Below are positions 17,486-19,411 of a stretch of DNA of 19,411 bases, in pieces. Every line of letters begins with the position of its first letter. Position 1 is the first letter of the stretch. The notes beneath the pieces were generated by a model. That model did no database searches. It was not told where the DNA came from and saw nothing but the letters and a program-made list of their open reading frames with translations. A program made the translations under genes and the position numbers. The DNA is taken from assembly GCA_015179025.1 (NCBI GenBank), contig WHUX01000561.1:1-19411 (forward strand), given 5' to 3'. This DNA comes from Terfezia claveryi (lineage: Eukaryota; Ascomycota; Pezizomycetes; Pezizales; Pezizaceae).

Positions 17486-18707
17486 TGAACACTCCCACCA
17501 CCAAGGACAATTATATTTCCAACAGCATCGATCCTCCTAACCATACCTACAACCGCAACATCTCTACCAACACTTTAAGAACTTTCCACTCACCAGAAAC
17601 CTCTACTAAAACAATATGGTTTCTCGCGGAGCTATCAATTTCAAGCATATCGACTGCGACCTAAACAAATGTCGTAGAAGAGCCGAAGAACTTGGACACC
17701 ATATCTTTTGTCCATACTTCGAAGGCATCCAGGATGAAGAAAGCGAATATGACATGATGAAGGAAGAAGAGTCCTCAGACAATGAGACTCTATCCACCAT
17801 ACCAGAAGAAGTTTTCAGCGGGTATGATCGTGTCCCCAATATAAACAAGAACAAACCCTTAACAGTTCTTGGACTAAGATATAGGCCTCCATCTTCTGAA
17901 AACGCACAACAAAATACCCTCGCTCCTGAAGAAGCGAAAGAAATGCTATCGACCTGGCTCATAGCAATTGGCAACAACACAAAAGGATGCACTGGTCCTT
18001 TTGCCGCGATTTTTACTGTCCAGTTCATGGCAGCTCCCACGCCATGAACAACCGCATGTTCACCATCGAAACATATGCAATTTGCAACCACCACGGACAT
18101 GGCAGTTTGAACTGTGACCTGACAGCCTCAGTTCTTAAGAAGGAGAAGGAATTCCTTACGACTCGTATTGCGCATATCCTAGCTGCAAATGAGCCTCAAA
18201 AGGAACTAGCACCAGTACAACAAACGCCAGCTTATCCACCTCCACCAGCTCTCAGCCGTGAAGAAGCTATCCAGGAAATCGGAGAATGGGCAAAAAGATG
18301 GATTGCCAACAAGCCGACATAACCCACTTTCCAACCCAGCATTCAGTTCAGTGACCCTACCGAACAGATGACCAACCGACAAATGGAACAGGAGATCATG
18401 AATACTCCTGTTGCCCCACAACAACCATGGAATGCACCTCAACAACCAGCTGCAACTGCTAGCAGTAGTAACGCAATTCCAATCAACACCGCCGCCGTCA
18501 CCACTCGTTCTAAAAAGCGAGTAGCCATTGACGAAGATTTACCCTCCTTCGTTCAAGACACCAAGACCTCCAGACAGCGTTATGATTTTTGTAAGTTCTC
18601 AGAACATAATGCTTCTACATGCAAGGAGAAGAAACCCACCATCAATGACTTCAACACTAGGATCGAACCGACCCTCAACAAGCTCATTGAAGAGAAGCAC
18701 ATCAGCG
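17486..18707 (+). pseudogene. Long Cys/His-rich region between RNase H and integrase
   Basis: About 400 codons separate RNase H from integrase, against roughly 100 usual in Ty3/gypsy. It has four Cys/His clusters: C-x4-C-x8-HH-x2-C (Cys 17655, 17670, 17709); FC-x4-C-PVH-x3-H (18002-18040); C-N-HH-G-H-x4-C (18083-18115); and FCKFSEHNASTC (18590-18622), like a retroviral zinc knuckle lacking its first Cys. Between them lie an acidic stretch (17735-17770) and Pro/Gln-rich low-complexity parts (PAYPPPPAL, QQPWNAPQQ). Frame changes by one-base loss occur near 17610 (CAATATG) and 17985 (GGATGC); a TAA at 18320-18322 is an in-frame stop. An ATG at 17616 opens the segment, so it may be an ORF of its own overlapping pol rather than a linker. 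I do not recognise it. Confidence 0.6.
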
Positions 18708-19411
18708 ACGGATGAAGACGACAAGGACTACTTCATCACACACTGGCTTGACCAAGGAACAGGTATGAAAGCCGCATATCAATCATGCATGAGAGTATGT
18801 CCTATCTGGAAGAACTATTATGATACCTTTGTGAATCGTAAGGATCATAGAAGAAAAGACGGATTTTTGTATGTCAAGAACCGACAAGGACAATGGAGAC
18901 TAGTCTTGCCCTCTACCTTTAACATCGAAGGTAAGAACTATCTCGAATTGGTTATTAAAGATGCACATGAAGCAACCGCTCATGGTGGCATTGAAAAAAC
19001 GATGAAATATCTTACTGACCGATATGATTGCCAGTCCTTTGCAGAACCAACTAAGGACTATATCAGAAGTTGTGATACTTGTCAACGGACAAAGTATTCC
19101 AACAAGGCGCCACTTGGACTCGTAACCCCATTACATGTACCAAGCAGGCCATGGACTGACATATCGATGGATTTTCTTAAAGTAGCACCTGTGTTTACTA
19201 AGTGTTCAATTTTGTACCCGAATATTCCTGTTGAAGAAGATCATGTAGTTTGTATTTCACGACTTTGGACGATTGTTGATAGACAATCAGGATTCAAGTT
19301 TCTTATTCCTGTCTCAGATAATTTCACAGCAGAACAATGTACTGCTACCTTTGATACTCATGTAGTCCCAACTATGGGATACCCTTTCTGTATTGTTTTT
19401 GACCGACACTC
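18708..19411 (+). CDS. Integrase of the second element, N-terminal part, cut by window end
   Basis: The frame entered near 18708 stays open to the last base, about 234 codons without a stop. Upstream the frame differs by +1 (or loss of two), the only break not of the one-base-loss kind in this element. The HHCC finger is complete: His 18966 and 18981, Cys 19071 and 19080, with CDTCQRTK. The DDE core begins with MDFL (Asp 19170-19172) and reaches VFDRHS (Asp 19401-19403). These are 77 residues apart, about 17 more than in the first element, because of a segment (LYPNIPVEEDHVVCISRLW) not usual in Ty3. The Glu, C-terminus and any chromodomain lie beyond the window. No RIP-like damage is seen. 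Confidence 0.85.

Noticed and set aside
17606..18100. Reverse-strand open frame of 164 codons
   Set aside because: It overlaps the pol strand frames, which carry the Cys/His clusters; no domain on the minus strand.
1..19411. CRISPR arrays, bacterial operons, rRNA or integron features
   Set aside because: No regularly spaced repeats of that type; intron, retroelements and composition are fungal.

Overview
The window looks like transposon-packed, gene-poor DNA of a filamentous fungus. I found no ordinary host gene; nearly everything recognisable is a relic or partly broken copy of a mobile element or of a family that expands with them. The families seen are Ty3/gypsy retrotransposons, a Plavaka-type transposase with a 48-bp fungal-style intron, a DUF3435-like tyrosine recombinase relic and a fungal-type protein-kinase relic. 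The AT-rich part shows CpA/TpG-to-TpA transitions between the two arms of a large inverted repeat, the signature of repeat-induced point mutation (RIP). RIP plus DUF3435 favours Pezizomycotina (Ascomycota). Plavaka and the second gypsy type are also common in Agaricomycetes, so the phylum is an inference.

Layout. (A) 1-3900: a decayed chromodomain Ty3/gypsy element: LTR, then directly RT, RNase H, integrase and chromodomain with gag and protease missing, then polypurine tract and second LTR. The two LTRs differ strongly, and a polypurine-like sequence precedes the left one, so this is a recombined or tandem structure. (B) 3901-10000: a very AT-rich block full of stops. It holds a roughly 1.7-kb imperfect fold-back repeat (about 4190-5865), a kinase-like pseudogene (6602-7028), a DUF3435-like pseudogene (about 8690-9720) and a tRNA-like A-box/B-box unit ending in a T7 run (9878-9983). 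(C) 10150-12276: a Plavaka-type transposase pseudogene of more ordinary base composition, interrupted by a cluster of TGTCTCC/GGAGACA palindromes (11531-11711). (D) 12277-19411: a second, much better preserved Ty3/gypsy element inserted into the Plavaka gene: LTR, leader, gag, protease, RT-RNase H, an unusually long Cys/His-rich linker, and integrase running off the window end.

Two points matter most to a reader. First, the reading frame of element D is broken about ten times, and nine successive breaks are all a loss of one base, most repaired by lengthening a short homopolymer by one. The Plavaka relic shows the same pattern. This looks like homopolymer undercalling in the assembly, so D may be far more intact than it appears. 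Second, the roughly 350-residue segment between RNase H and integrase of D carries four Cys/His clusters, one like a gag zinc knuckle, and I do not recognise it.
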